A DNA stretch of 64,000 nt from Roseibium aquae (GCF_008711285.1 NZ_VXDC01000002.1:1-64000); one strand, 5' to 3'; shown: positions 44,106 through 54,051, numbered from the stretch's first letter. The notes: generated from the letters alone by a model not told the origin. Program-made: numbers and translations.

Positions 44106-45143
44106 ATGACGGCAGCGCACAGCCGCATTGACTGGGTCGACACGGCGAAGGGGATATGCATCGTCTTCGTCGTTATGATGCATTGCGTGCTGGGCGTGGA
44201 GGAGGCGGCCGGACAAACGGGCTGGATGCACGCGATTGTCGCTTTCGCCGCCCCCTTTCGCATGCCGGACTTCTTTCTGATTTCCGGTCTCTTCCTGAGC
44301 CTGGTGATAGCCCGCGACTGGAAGCTTTATCTCGACCGGAAAGTCGTTCATTTCGCATACTTTTACGTGCTCTGGATGACCATCCAGTTCGCCGTGAAAG
44401 CCCCCGTCTTCGCGCAGGAGATGGGCTGGGGCGGCGCGCTGGAGTTCTATCTCCTCAGTTTCGTCCAGCCGTTCGGAACGCTGTGGTTCATCTACATGCT
44501 GCCGATCTTCTTCGTGGTCACCAAGCTTGCCCATGACCGGGGCGTGCCTTGGCAGCTGATGTTGGGGATTGCGGCGGCACTGCAGATCGCACCGATCCAC
44601 ACCGGCTATCTACTGATTGACGAGTTTGCCTCCCGCTTCGTCTATTTCTATGCCGGCTATATCTTCGCGCAGCGCATTTTCGTCCTGGCGGACTGGGCAA
44701 GGGCGCGCATTCCCTTAAGCCTTGGCCTTTTGGCCCTTTGGGCACTCGTCAATGGCGGGCTGGTGTTTGCCGGCTGGTCGCAATTGCCATTCGTCTCCCT
44801 TGCGTTGGGCGCAGCCGGAGCCGGGGCCATCGTGCTGACGAGCGCCTTGCTGGTCACCTGGGGGCGGCTGGATTTTCTCCGCCACTTCGGCGCGCACTCG
44901 ATCGTCATCTATCTCGCCTTTTTCTTTCCCATGGCCGTTTCCCGCATTATCCTTTTCAAGCTCGGCGGTCTGGACATCGGCACGATCTCCCTGATCGTCA
45001 CCATCATCGCGGTGGTCAGCCCGATGATCCTTTACTGGATGATCCAAAAAACCGGCTTTGGCTGGTTCCTGTTCAAGCGGCCGCACTGGGCCTATCTCGA
45101 AGGAACGTTTGGACGGAAAAAAGCGCCGCAAGCGGCGGAGTGA
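44106..45143 (+). CDS. Acyltransferase family 3 membrane protein
   Basis: A 345-residue integral-membrane acyltransferase with about ten membrane helices. It opens with RIDWVDTAKGICIVFVVMMH, in which the Arg/Asp and the His near residue 22 match the active-site positions of the OafA/NodX/OpgC family. Such proteins acetylate or succinylate glycans, lipopolysaccharide or glucans. It has no neighbouring sugar gene, so the acceptor is unknown. The start follows GGGAGAG. It lies between fxsA and polA with 55 bp to polA. Confidence 0.88.
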   Translation: MTAAHSRIDWVDTAKGICIVFVVMMHCVLGVEEAAGQTGWMHAIVAFAAPFRMPDFFLISGLFLSLVIARDWKLYLDRKVVHFAYFYVLWMTIQFAVKAPVFAQEMGWGGALEFYLLSFVQPFGTLWFIYMLPIFFVVTKLAHDRGVPWQLMLGIAAALQIAPIHTGYLLIDEFASRFVYFYAGYIFAQRIFVLADWARARIPLSLGLLALWALVNGGLVFAGWSQLPFVSLALGAAGAGAIVLTSALLVTWGRLDFLRHFGAHSIVIYLAFFFPMAVSRIILFKLGGLDIGTISLIVTIIAVVSPMILYWMIQKTGFGWFLFKRPHWAYLEGTFGRKKAPQAAE

Positions 45144-45198
45144 AACGGCTCCGATTTAGCCCTTTCCTCAGGCCGTCGGTGCGGGCAATATCCGCGCC

Positions 45199-48171
45199 AT
45201 GTCGATACAAGATTCCTCCGCTCTCACCGCTGACGACCATCTGATCCTGGTTGACGGCTCCACATTCATCTTCCGCGCCTATCACGCGCTGCCGCCGCTG
45301 ACGCGCAAGTCGGACGGGCTGCCGGTCGGCGCCGTGTCGGGCTTTTGCAACATGCTGTGGAAGCTATTGCAGGAGGGGCTTTCCCCGGAGCCGGGGGATG
45401 AGCCGACGCATTTCGCCGTGATTTTCGACCATTCGGCGCAAACGTTCCGGAACGAAATCTACCCGGACTACAAGGCCCAGCGCCCCGATCCGCCGGAGGA
45501 TCTGGTGCCGCAATTCGGCCTGATCCGGCAGGCCACACGGGCCTTTTCCGTCCATTGCATCGAGCAGGAAGGCTTTGAGGCAGATGACCTCATCGCGACC
45601 TATGCGCGCCAGGCGGCGGCGCAGGGCGCGCGCGTGACCATCGTGTCCGGCGACAAGGATCTGATGCAGTTGATCGGCCCGAAAGTCGGCATGATCGACA
45701 CGATGAAGAACAAGACCTTCGGCGAGGCCGAAGTCTTTGAGAAATTCGGCGTCGGGCCGGACAAGGTGATCGAGGTACAGGCGCTCGCCGGGGACAGTGT
45801 CGACAATGTGCCGGGCGTGCCGGGCATCGGCATCAAGACAGCCGCGCAGCTGATCGAGGAATTTGGCGATCTGGAAACGCTTCTGGAGAAGGCGGAGACG
45901 ATCAAGCAGAAGAAACGCCGGGAAAACCTGATCGAATTCGCCGAACAAGCGCGCATTTCCAAGCAGCTAGTGACTCTGAAGGACGATGTGCCGGTCGAGG
46001 TGCCGGTTGGAAACCTGTTGGTGAGCGAGATCGATGGGCCGAAGGCGGTCGGCTTCCTTAAAGCGATGAGCTTCACCACCTTGACCAAACGCGTGGCGGA
46101 GACCACCGGCGCGGATCTGGTGAACATCGAGGCGGACGAATTCGACATACCCGGCTGGGACGTGCCCGACCACAAGGGCAGACTGGCTGAGCGCGCTGGC
46201 GGCGGGACAGGCGGTTCGGAGGCCGCGATGACGCCGGGGGCGGACACTCCGGCCCCTGACGGCATGATGACGCCCCAGTCGCTGGCCGATGCCCGGGCCG
46301 AATCCGCCCGCAACTCGACCATCGACACCAGCGCCTATGAAACCGTGATGTCCGCCGACCGGCTGAAAGAGTGGGTCGCGGACGCTTATGAAACCGGCTT
46401 TGTGGCCTTTGACACCGAAACCACCTCGCTGGACGCCATGCAGGCCGAGCTTGTGGGCCTGTCGCTGGCCACCGCGCCCGGCAAGGCCTGTTATGTGCCG
46501 CTGGCTCATGTGGACGGCGAAGGCGACCTTCTGGGCGGCGGGGCACTGGTCGAGGGCCAGATTTCGCTCAAGAACGCAATCGAGATCCTAAAGCCCATGC
46601 TGGAGGATCCGGCGGTTCTGAAGATCGCGCAGAACCTCAAGTATGACTGGCTCGTCATGACCCGCTACGGCGTCGATATCACGCCCTTCGACGACACGAT
46701 GCTGCTCTCCTACACCGTTGATGCGGGCAAGGGCGGCAACGGGATGGACGAATTGTCCGAGCGGTGGCTCGGCCACAAGCCGATCCCCTTCAAGGACATC
46801 TGCGGCTCCGGCAAATCCATGATCACCTTCGACAAGGTAGCGATCGACAAGGCCACGGCTTACGCCGCAGAGGACGCCGACGTTACGCTGCGCCTGTGGC
46901 AGGTGCTCAAACCCCGGCTTGCCTCCGACCGCATGGCCACCGTTTATGAAACCCTGGAACGGCCAATGGTGCCGGTGCTGGCGCGCATGGAACAGCGCGG
47001 CATTTCCGTCGACCGGCAAATGCTCTCCCGGCTCTCTGGCGACTTCGCACAAGGCATGGCCGGGCTGGAAGCGGAAATCCACGAGCTGGCCGGCGAGAAT
47101 TTCAACATCGGCTCACCCAAGCAGCTTGGCGACATTTTGTTCGGCAAGATGGGCCTGCCCGGCGGCAAGAAGACCAAGACCGGCGCCTGGTCCACCTCGG
47201 CCTCCGTGCTGGAAGACCTGGCCGCCGAAGGCCACGCGCTGCCGTCCAAAATCGTGGAGTGGCGCCAGCTCTCCAAGCTGAAGTCGACCTACAGCGATGC
47301 GCTTCCCGGCTTTATCAATCCGGAAACGAAGCGGGTGCACACGTCTTATTCTCTGGCGGCAACGACGACAGGGCGGCTGTCTTCGTCCGAGCCGAACCTG
47401 CAGAACATTCCGGTGCGCACGGCGGCCGGGCGCAAGATCCGAAAGGCCTTCGTGGCCGCCCCCGGCCACAAGCTGATCTCGGCCGACTACAGCCAGATCG
47501 AGCTGCGCGTGCTGGCCCATATGGCCGACATTCCGCAGCTGAAAAAGGCCTTCGAGGACGGGCTCGACATCCACGCCATGACGGCGTCGGAAATGTTCGG
47601 TACTCCGATCGAGGGCATGGACCCGATGGTCCGCCGTCAGGCGAAGGCGATCAATTTCGGCATCATCTACGGCATTTCCGCCTTTGGCCTTGCCAACCAG
47701 CTTGGCATTTCGCGCGGGGAAGCCGGCGATTATATCAAGACCTATTTCGAGCGCTTTCCGGGCATCAGGGACTATATGGAAGCGACCAAGAAACAGGTGC
47801 ATGCCAACGGCTATGTCACCACGATCTTCGGCCGCAAGGCGCATTATCCGGATGTGAACACCAAGAACCCGAACATGCGCTCTTTCTATGAGCGCGCGGC
47901 GATCAACGCGCCGATCCAGGGCTCGGCCTCCGATATCCTGCGCCGGGCCATGGTGCGCATGGAGGACAGGCTGACGGCCTTAAGGCTCGACGCGCAAATG
48001 CTTCTTCAGGTGCATGACGAATTGATCTTCGAGGTGCCGGAGGCCCAGGTCGAGGACACGATCCCCTTGATCAGGCAAGTCATGGAAACCGCCTGCGACC
48101 CAGCCCTGAAACTCTCCGTCCCTCTCCAGGTCGACGCCCGCGCGGCAGATAATTGGGACGAGGCGCATTAG
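45199..48171 (+). CDS. polA: DNA polymerase I PolA
   Basis: Fills gaps during repair and Okazaki-fragment processing. The 990 residues carry all three domains: a 5'-3' exonuclease (about 15-320, with FDHSAQTFRNEIYPDYKAQR and DDLIATYA), a 3'-5' exonuclease with intact DxE (Asp405, Glu407 in FDTETTSLD) and the polymerase domain (SADYSQIELRVLAHM, RRQAKAINFGIIYGIS, LLQVHDELIFEV). The proofreading site is complete. The stop codon lies inside a 16-bp tandem duplication. The ribosome site is weak. Confidence 0.97.
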   Translation: MSIQDSSALTADDHLILVDGSTFIFRAYHALPPLTRKSDGLPVGAVSGFCNMLWKLLQEGLSPEPGDEPTHFAVIFDHSAQTFRNEIYPDYKAQRPDPPEDLVPQFGLIRQATRAFSVHCIEQEGFEADDLIATYARQAAAQGARVTIVSGDKDLMQLIGPKVGMIDTMKNKTFGEAEVFEKFGVGPDKVIEVQALAGDSVDNVPGVPGIGIKTAAQLIEEFGDLETLLEKAETIKQKKRRENLIEFAEQARISKQLVTLKDDVPVEVPVGNLLVSEIDGPKAVGFLKAMSFTTLTKRVAETTGADLVNIEADEFDIPGWDVPDHKGRLAERAGGGTGGSEAAMTPGADTPAPDGMMTPQSLADARAESARNSTIDTSAYETVMSADRLKEWVADAYETGFVAFDTETTSLDAMQAELVGLSLATAPGKACYVPLAHVDGEGDLLGGGALVEGQISLKNAIEILKPMLEDPAVLKIAQNLKYDWLVMTRYGVDITPFDDTMLLSYTVDAGKGGNGMDELSERWLGHKPIPFKDICGSGKSMITFDKVAIDKATAYAAEDADVTLRLWQVLKPRLASDRMATVYETLERPMVPVLARMEQRGISVDRQMLSRLSGDFAQGMAGLEAEIHELAGENFNIGSPKQLGDILFGKMGLPGGKKTKTGAWSTSASVLEDLAAEGHALPSKIVEWRQLSKLKSTYSDALPGFINPETKRVHTSYSLAATTTGRLSSSEPNLQNIPVRTAAGRKIRKAFVAAPGHKLISADYSQIELRVLAHMADIPQLKKAFEDGLDIHAMTASEMFGTPIEGMDPMVRRQAKAINFGIIYGISAFGLANQLGISRGEAGDYIKTYFERFPGIRDYMEATKKQVHANGYVTTIFGRKAHYPDVNTKNPNMRSFYERAAINAPIQGSASDILRRAMVRMEDRLTALRLDAQMLLQVHDELIFEVPEAQVEDTIPLIRQVMETACDPALKLSVPLQVDARAADNWDEAH

Positions 48172-48197
48172 GGCCGATGCGCATTAGGGCCGATGCG
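48163..48197. repeat. 16-bp tandem duplication spanning the polA stop codon
   Basis: GCGCATTAGGGCCGAT occurs twice, back to back (48163-48178 and 48179-48194), followed by GCG as the start of a third copy. The first copy includes the last His codon and the TAG stop of polA (48169-48171); the second repeats both outside the gene. Confidence 0.85.
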
Positions 48198-48242
48198 TGG
48201 CACACGGGCTTTCGGTCCGGCCCACGTTATCCCATGGCCTGA

Positions 48243-48276
48243 CCATGGGATCCATTTGCCCATGGGATCCATTTGC
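48243..48276. repeat. 17-bp tandem duplication between polA and comM
   Basis: CCATGGGATCCATTTGC occurs twice in direct tandem (48243-48259 and 48260-48276), with no mismatch. Just before it, CCCATGG and CCATGGG (48231-48249) form an inverted repeat, so the region can fold. No gene is present in 48172-48365. Confidence 0.85.
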
Positions 48277-48365
48277 ATTGGCTCGCCTCAAGCCTCGAGT
48301 TTCCTTGCCCAAGGATAAAAAGTGTGATGAAGTTCAAATACACTTAATGATTGAAGGTGCGTGCA

Positions 48366-49892
48366 ATGGTCAGCCGGGTGACGACTCTGGCCTTTCAAGG
48401 CATTGAGGCCGTACCGGTTGATGTTCAGGTTCAAATCGGCCCCGGGATGGTGGCGTTTACGATTGTCGGCCTGCCTGACAAGGCGGTGGCCGAAAGCCGG
48501 GAGCGGGTGCGCGCCGCACTTCATGCATCCGGGCTCGCGCTTCCCGCCAAGCGGGTCACCGTCAATCTGGCTCCGGCCGATCTTCCCAAGGAAGGCTCCC
48601 ACTACGACCTGCCGATTGCGCTGGGGATCATGGCAACGATCGGCGCGATACCTTCCGACCTTCTGTCGAACTACGCGGTGCTCGGGGAGCTCGGCCTGGA
48701 CGGAACCGTCACCCAGGTGAGCGGCGTTCTGCCGGCTGCCGTTGGGGCGAACGCGCTGGGCAAGGGTCTGATCTGTCCGGCAGCTTCAGGCGGTGAAGCG
48801 GCCTGGGCCGACAGCGAGATGGATATCCTTGCCCCCCGCTCGCTGATCCAGCTCGCCAATCATTTTCAAGGAACACAGGTTCTCTCACGCCCGGCAGCCA
48901 AACTGCAGGCCCCGCCCGGCACCCTGCCGGATCTTGCCGATATCCGGGGTCAGGAAAGCGCGAAACGGGCCCTGGAGATCGCAGCCGCCGGGGGGCACAA
49001 TCTGCTCATGATCGGGCCGCCCGGTGCCGGGAAAAGCATGCTCGCCAGCCGGCTGCCCTCCATTTTGCCGCCGCTGCTTCCAAAAGAGCTCCTTGAAGTC
49101 TCCATGATCGCCTCGCTGGCCGGCGAACTCGCCGACGGACGCCTCACCGACAGGCGCCCCTTTCGGGCGCCCCACCATTCCGCGTCCATGGCTGCCTTGA
49201 TCGGGGGCGGCTTGCGCGCCCGGCCTGGCGAGGTATCGCTCGCTCACAATGGGGTGTTGTTCCTGGATGAATTGCCGGAGTTCAATCCGCAGGTGCTCGA
49301 CAGCCTCCGCCAACCGCTGGAAACAGGCGAAGCCGTGATCGCACGCGCCAATCACCGTGTGGCGTACCCCGCGCGAATCCAATTCGTCTCGGCCATGAAC
49401 CCGTGCCGGTGTGGCTATGCCGGAGAGCCAGGACACCAGTGCAAGCGCGGCAGACGCTGTGCCAGTGAATACCAGGCCCGGATTTCCGGACCCCTGCTCG
49501 ACAGAATAGACCTCAGGATAGAGGTGCCGGCCGTCTCGGCCCGGGATCTGATCGCCCCATCCAGTGGTGAGACATCGCAGGCCGTGGCCGCGCGGGTTGC
49601 GGCCGCCCGGGCGATACAGACCGACCGGTTCCGGACCCTCGGTCTATCCGCGCGAACGAATGCAAGCGCGCCAGCCTCGGTCATCGACCAAATAGCGCAG
49701 CTGGACGTGAAGTCCCGAAACTTCATCCAGGACGCCGCGGAGACCTTGAACCTCAGCGCCCGCGGCTATCACAGGATCCTTAAGCTCGCGCGCACCCTCG
49801 CAGATCTGGATGGCCACGACAGTCTGACCAGGGTTCATCTGGCCGAAGCCCTGAGTTTTCGCGGCCAGGATTTGTTCCAGGCCGCTGCCTGA
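48366..49892 (+). CDS. comM: YifB/ComM family Mg-chelatase-like AAA+ ATPase
   Basis: ComM is a hexameric helicase that helps integrate transforming DNA by branch migration; members are common even in species not known to be competent. The 508 residues contain an N-terminal Lon-type fold domain (RVTTLAFQGIEAVPVDVQVQIGPGMVAFTIVGLPDKAVAESRERVRAA), Walker A GPPGAGKSML near 222, Walker B GVLFLDELPEF, and the C-terminal NPCRCGY with zinc-type cysteines. The ATG at 48366 gives the typical family start; one at 48351 adds five residues. Confidence 0.94.
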   Translation: MVSRVTTLAFQGIEAVPVDVQVQIGPGMVAFTIVGLPDKAVAESRERVRAALHASGLALPAKRVTVNLAPADLPKEGSHYDLPIALGIMATIGAIPSDLLSNYAVLGELGLDGTVTQVSGVLPAAVGANALGKGLICPAASGGEAAWADSEMDILAPRSLIQLANHFQGTQVLSRPAAKLQAPPGTLPDLADIRGQESAKRALEIAAAGGHNLLMIGPPGAGKSMLASRLPSILPPLLPKELLEVSMIASLAGELADGRLTDRRPFRAPHHSASMAALIGGGLRARPGEVSLAHNGVLFLDELPEFNPQVLDSLRQPLETGEAVIARANHRVAYPARIQFVSAMNPCRCGYAGEPGHQCKRGRRCASEYQARISGPLLDRIDLRIEVPAVSARDLIAPSSGETSQAVAARVAAARAIQTDRFRTLGLSARTNASAPASVIDQIAQLDVKSRNFIQDAAETLNLSARGYHRILKLARTLADLDGHDSLTRVHLAEALSFRGQDLFQAAA

Positions 49893-50090
49893 ACGGATAG
49901 GAACGGACTGCTCGGGGGTTCAATCCGGCTGAAGACTTCCAACTGTTTCAACCGTGTTCTGGATCGGAAGACGGCCTGTACTGCTGGAACAAAACCCCAC
50001 GAAATCATTGATAGTATTGCCAATGCAACGTTTTTTCAAAGTTTCCATGGAAGTGTAGGGTGAAAATTAGCTGGCGAGAGAGCACAGGTT

Positions 50091-52484
50091 TTGGCCAATA
50101 CCAACGTGAACGAATCAGCAGCTTCGGTTGTCACCAATCAGCCGGATATGGGCTTTGAAGGGGATCGGTTCCGCCGGTCCGACGATGCCCGGCAGGAAAG
50201 ACTGGCGCCTTTGGCAGACACATCGGCGGACAGCGATGGCGTTGCCCTGCCGGGAAGACGGGACACGGACAAGCCGGTTCCCGCGTCCGTGAAGGCGCTT
50301 CAGCATCTGGCCTTGGCCGGGATGTTGTTTGGCTGTGTGTTTGCCTTGTGGCTGGTCGGATCGGACACCAGCACCATCCGTTTCCTCTCTGTTTCCCTGG
50401 GGTTTTTTGCCGGTGGTCTGGCTGTGTGGTGGATGATGGCGGACGATCAGGTCCGTGCGACGCAGGCCCTGTCGACCAAGGATGACAAGATCCGCCGACT
50501 GTTGGCCCGCTGTGAGGAACTGGAGGACCGGTCCTGGGAGCTTCGGGAATCGGATGAACGGCAAAGCGATATCCTGGCAACGCTTGGCGATGTGATTATC
50601 CGCAGAGACACCGATGGCCGCGTGGTCTATGTCAATATCACCGCCGCCGACACGTTTGGCACCGATTGGGCGCCGCAACCGGGCGATGAATTCAGCCTGC
50701 CCGAGGCCGGAACCCGGGGCGGAGGTTTCGCCGGAAAGGACTTCCGGGAGCCCGCCATGGGCTTTGGCGATCTTTATCTGAAGACCGTTGACGGTCCGCG
50801 CTGGTTTTCGCGTCTCGATATTCCTGTTCGCGACCGGATCACCGATCAACCGCTGGTGCAAACCGTGTTGCGCGATGTCACCGAACGGCGCCTGATCGAA
50901 GAAGAACTGCTTGCCGCGCGCCACACGGCCGAAACCTCCAACGAAGCAAAATCCCGTTTTCTGGCCACCGTCAGCCATGAGATCCGCACGCCGCTCAACG
51001 GAATTTTGGGCATGGCCGCTCTTCTGCGCGATACGCGCCTGACCAAGGAACAGTCAGCCTATATCCAGGCCTTGGAAACCTCAGGCGAAACGCTTCTGTT
51101 TTTGATCGACGAGGTTCTAGACTTTTCGAAGGTTGAGGCCGGAAAGCTGGACATTGTCGCCACACCCACCAGGCTGTCTGCCTTGACGGACAGCGTGGTC
51201 GAACTGCTGGCGCCCAAGGCCCACGCCAAGAACCTTGAAATCGGTGTCCGCCTCGATCCAAACCTGCCGGAAAAAGTCACCCTCGATGCGACACGTGTCC
51301 GCCAGATCCTCTTCAATCTGGCCGGCAATGGGGTGAAGTTCACCGATGAGGGAGGGGTGGCAATCCTAATCGACGGGAAGCCGTCCAAAACCGGCGGCAG
51401 CATTGTCGAATTCCGGGTTCAGGACACGGGGATCGGGTTCGATGCCGCCGATGCCGAGCGGCTGTTCGAGGAATTCGAGCAAATCGATCACGGCCCAGCG
51501 CGGAAATTCGGCGGAACGGGACTGGGCCTGGCGATCGCACAAAAGCTCACGCACCTGATGAACGGCACCATTGAAGCCAGACCGGCGCTGGAAGGCGGCG
51601 CGCAATTCGTCGTCCGGCTCCCGGTTCCCGAGACACTGAGCGTGGCCGGAACAAAAGACGGCGGCGATTTGCGGGGTGCACGCATTCTGATCATTGGCTC
51701 GGGCCGCGTTGAAGTGCCTCTGTTGAAGGACAGGCTCGAGATGCAAAATGCGCTGGTGGACGTCCATGCGCCGGGCTCGGACGCCCTGGAAGAGGGACTT
51801 CACGGGGCCGACCTTCTGCTGGTTGACAATTCGGCGCTTGATGACGCCGGCGCCTGGCTGGTGGCCTCCCGCCTCGCCGGGTCCAAAGCGCCGGCGGCAG
51901 TCTTGATCGCGCCGGCCGAGCGCGACCGGCTGCCCCGATTGAAGGACGCAGGATATGACGCCTATCTGATCCGCCCAGTGCGAACGGACACGCTCATTCA
52001 GGTTGTCACGGGCCTTTTGAACAAGGATATGCCGTCCCCGCTTTGGGACGCCGGTTCGGACCATCAAACCGTAGCGGCGCCCTTCAACAAGGCGCGGTCT
52101 CCAGTGCGGCCTCTCCGGCTTCTGGTTGCCGAAGACAATGACATAAACCGCCTTCTCAGCGAGGCGCTGCTGCGCAAACTCGGCCATGAACCAACCGTGG
52201 TGGCCGATGGCGAAGCTGCCGTGGCCGCGGCCATGGATGACGATTTTGATGCGATCCTGATGGACTTGCACATGCCAGGTCTTGACGGTTTGGGCGCGAT
52301 CGCCCGTATCCGGGAACAAGAACGGGACCAGGACCGCAGCCCCGTGCCGATCCTCGTGGTGACCGCCGACGTAATGGAAGAGGCAAGAACCAATGCGGAA
52401 AAGGCCGGCGCGTCCGGCTACGTCACGAAACCTTTGACCGAACAGGCCATCCGGCGCGCCTTGGCCGACGTCAGCAACAAGTGA
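50091..52484 (+). CDS. Hybrid sensor histidine kinase with PAS and receiver domains
   Basis: A 797-residue membrane kinase. Two membrane helices (about 68-115) are followed by a coiled coil, a PAS-like domain (about 155-270), a HisKA domain with the phospho-acceptor His296 (TVSHEIRTPLNG) and a HATPase (N-box LFNLAGNGVKF, G1 DTGIGFD, G2 GTGLGLAI). Next is a degenerate receiver-like stretch (about 525-640), and last a true receiver with Asp725 in LMDLHMPGLDG. The first codon is TTG; an ATG at 50148 would shorten it by 19 residues. No output regulator is adjacent, so it probably signals through a phosphotransfer protein encoded elsewhere. Confidence 0.93.
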   Translation: MANTNVNESAASVVTNQPDMGFEGDRFRRSDDARQERLAPLADTSADSDGVALPGRRDTDKPVPASVKALQHLALAGMLFGCVFALWLVGSDTSTIRFLSVSLGFFAGGLAVWWMMADDQVRATQALSTKDDKIRRLLARCEELEDRSWELRESDERQSDILATLGDVIIRRDTDGRVVYVNITAADTFGTDWAPQPGDEFSLPEAGTRGGGFAGKDFREPAMGFGDLYLKTVDGPRWFSRLDIPVRDRITDQPLVQTVLRDVTERRLIEEELLAARHTAETSNEAKSRFLATVSHEIRTPLNGILGMAALLRDTRLTKEQSAYIQALETSGETLLFLIDEVLDFSKVEAGKLDIVATPTRLSALTDSVVELLAPKAHAKNLEIGVRLDPNLPEKVTLDATRVRQILFNLAGNGVKFTDEGGVAILIDGKPSKTGGSIVEFRVQDTGIGFDAADAERLFEEFEQIDHGPARKFGGTGLGLAIAQKLTHLMNGTIEARPALEGGAQFVVRLPVPETLSVAGTKDGGDLRGARILIIGSGRVEVPLLKDRLEMQNALVDVHAPGSDALEEGLHGADLLLVDNSALDDAGAWLVASRLAGSKAPAAVLIAPAERDRLPRLKDAGYDAYLIRPVRTDTLIQVVTGLLNKDMPSPLWDAGSDHQTVAAPFNKARSPVRPLRLLVAEDNDINRLLSEALLRKLGHEPTVVADGEAAVAAAMDDDFDAILMDLHMPGLDGLGAIARIREQERDQDRSPVPILVVTADVMEEARTNAEKAGASGYVTKPLTEQAIRRALADVSNK

Positions 52485-52704
52485 CCGGCCACCGACGGAC
52501 CGACCTGAAGGACCGGGTTTGACGCAAGAATGAATTGCATACGGCCCATGACTCACCTCATTGTCATGGATTTGTCGGAAACTTATGTTCTACGGCAGAT
52601 AAGCAGGTATTGTCGCGGCTATGTTTCGGCGCGCGGGTAGATCCCGACGCATTCGGTCCGTTCGGCAGTGACCTCAAAGACAAACAAATGGGAGCCGGAC
52701 GTCC

Positions 52705-53646
52705 ATGCTGCGGTCGGGCATGTTTTCGCCAAGGAACCTTGCAAAGAAATTTTCACCGGTAGCGCGCCCCAAACCGCCCGCAGCCGGCACGGATTGGCCC
52801 ACGCCCCTCTACTCGGTATTCAACAGACCGAGACTGAGCCTTGGCCGGATCGGTCCCTTGGAAGTTCGCCTTGCCCGGAATTTCACCGAGGTCAGGAAGG
52901 CGCAACGTCTGCGGTACGAGGTTTTCTACGAGGAAATGTCGGCCATCGCAGATGCTCAGACCCTCGCATCCCGCCGGGACGCGGACCCTTTTGACGTTTT
53001 TTGCGATCACATGCTGGTCATCGACCACTCATCGCTCAAACGCAACAAGCTTGGCCGTCTCAAGCCCGAGATCGTGGGCACCTATCGGCTTCTCCGGCAA
53101 GACGTGGCCGACCGCCACGGCGGATTCTACACGGCGGCGGAATATGACATCCAACCGCTGATCGATGCCAATCCCGACAAGAGGTTCCTGGAGCTTGGGC
53201 GGTCTTGCGTCCTCAAGCCATACAGAACCAAAAAAACGGTCGAGCTGCTCTGGCATGGGATCTGGTCCTATGTCCTCCTGCACAAAATCGATGTGATGCT
53301 CGGCTGCGCCTCGATCGAAGGCACCGACCCGGATCGCATGGCCAGCACCCTGTCGTTCCTCCACCACAACGCCCGCGCACCGGAGGAGTGGCGCGCCTCA
53401 GCGCTTCCCGACCGCTACGTGGAAATGAACCGCATTCCCAAAGAGAATTTGGACAGCAAGGCCGCACTGAAAGCGCTGCCGCCGTTGATCAAGGGATATC
53501 TGCGGCTTGGCGCGTCGATCGGCGACGGGGCGGTGGTCGATCATCAGTTCAACACGACGGATGTGCTGATCATCATGCCGGTGTCGGAACTGAACACCCG
53601 CTACGTCAATTACTACGGCGCAGATGCGAGCCGCTATTCCAGCTAG
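52705..53646 (+). CDS. OlsB-like GNAT N-acyltransferase (ornithine-lipid synthesis type)
   Basis: A 313-residue acyltransferase of the acetyltransf_5/OlsB family, which transfers 3-hydroxyacyl groups from ACP to the alpha-amino group of ornithine, the first step of ornithine-lipid synthesis. VRLARNFTEVRKAQRLRYEVFYEEM (near 55-80), DVFCDHMLVID, IVGTYRLLR and FLELGRSCVLKPYRTKKTVELLWHGI are the family landmarks. OlsA does not adjoin it, so the role is inferred. It lies 220 bp after the hybrid kinase gene, in a gap that holds an inverted repeat (CATGAC-N10-GTCATG, 52547-52568) and no gene. Confidence 0.85.
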   Translation: MLRSGMFSPRNLAKKFSPVARPKPPAAGTDWPTPLYSVFNRPRLSLGRIGPLEVRLARNFTEVRKAQRLRYEVFYEEMSAIADAQTLASRRDADPFDVFCDHMLVIDHSSLKRNKLGRLKPEIVGTYRLLRQDVADRHGGFYTAAEYDIQPLIDANPDKRFLELGRSCVLKPYRTKKTVELLWHGIWSYVLLHKIDVMLGCASIEGTDPDRMASTLSFLHHNARAPEEWRASALPDRYVEMNRIPKENLDSKAALKALPPLIKGYLRLGASIGDGAVVDHQFNTTDVLIIMPVSELNTRYVNYYGADASRYSS

Positions 53647-53742
53647 ATCAGCGGGCGGCGGTTCTGGAAGGGCGCTCGCCGCGCAGTCGGTTTGGCATCA
53701 CAGGCTTGCATCCGGCTCGGCCGGGCTGGTCGCGCACCGCGA

Positions 53743-54051
53743 TCAGTCGCCCGGTTGAACCCCCTCATAACCTTCGATGATGATCAGGTCACCTTGTGAG
53801 ACCGGAAGCCGATGGGACATGGCAGCCTGGTACTCCGGCGATTCGTAGCAGGCCAACGCCTTTTCGTAGCTGTCGAACTCGATCACCACATTGCGGGAGC
53901 GGCTCGTTCCTTCCTTCAAGGTGAATTGCCCACCTCGAACCAGAAACCGTGCGCCATATTTTTTGAAGGCAACGGCATTGGCCTCGACATAAGCCTTATA
54001 TCCCCCGGGATCGGATACATCCACCCGAGCCACCCAGTAACCTTTTGCCAA
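53743..54051 (-). CDS. DUF1330 domain protein
   Basis: A 102-residue dimeric alpha-beta-barrel protein of the DUF1330 family: GYWVARVDVSDPGGYKAYVEANAVAFKKYGARFLVRGGQ, then VVIEFDSYEKALACYESPEYQ. The fold is the ferredoxin-like one of monooxygenase and EthD relatives, but no activity is established. The start codon is TTG, preceded by GGAGAAG. It stands alone between the OlsB-like gene and the PBP gene, on the opposite strand to both. Confidence 0.9.
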   Translation of the reverse strand: MAKGYWVARVDVSDPGGYKAYVEANAVAFKKYGARFLVRGGQFTLKEGTSRSRNVVIEFDSYEKALACYESPEYQAAMSHRLPVSQGDLIIIEGYEGVQPGD

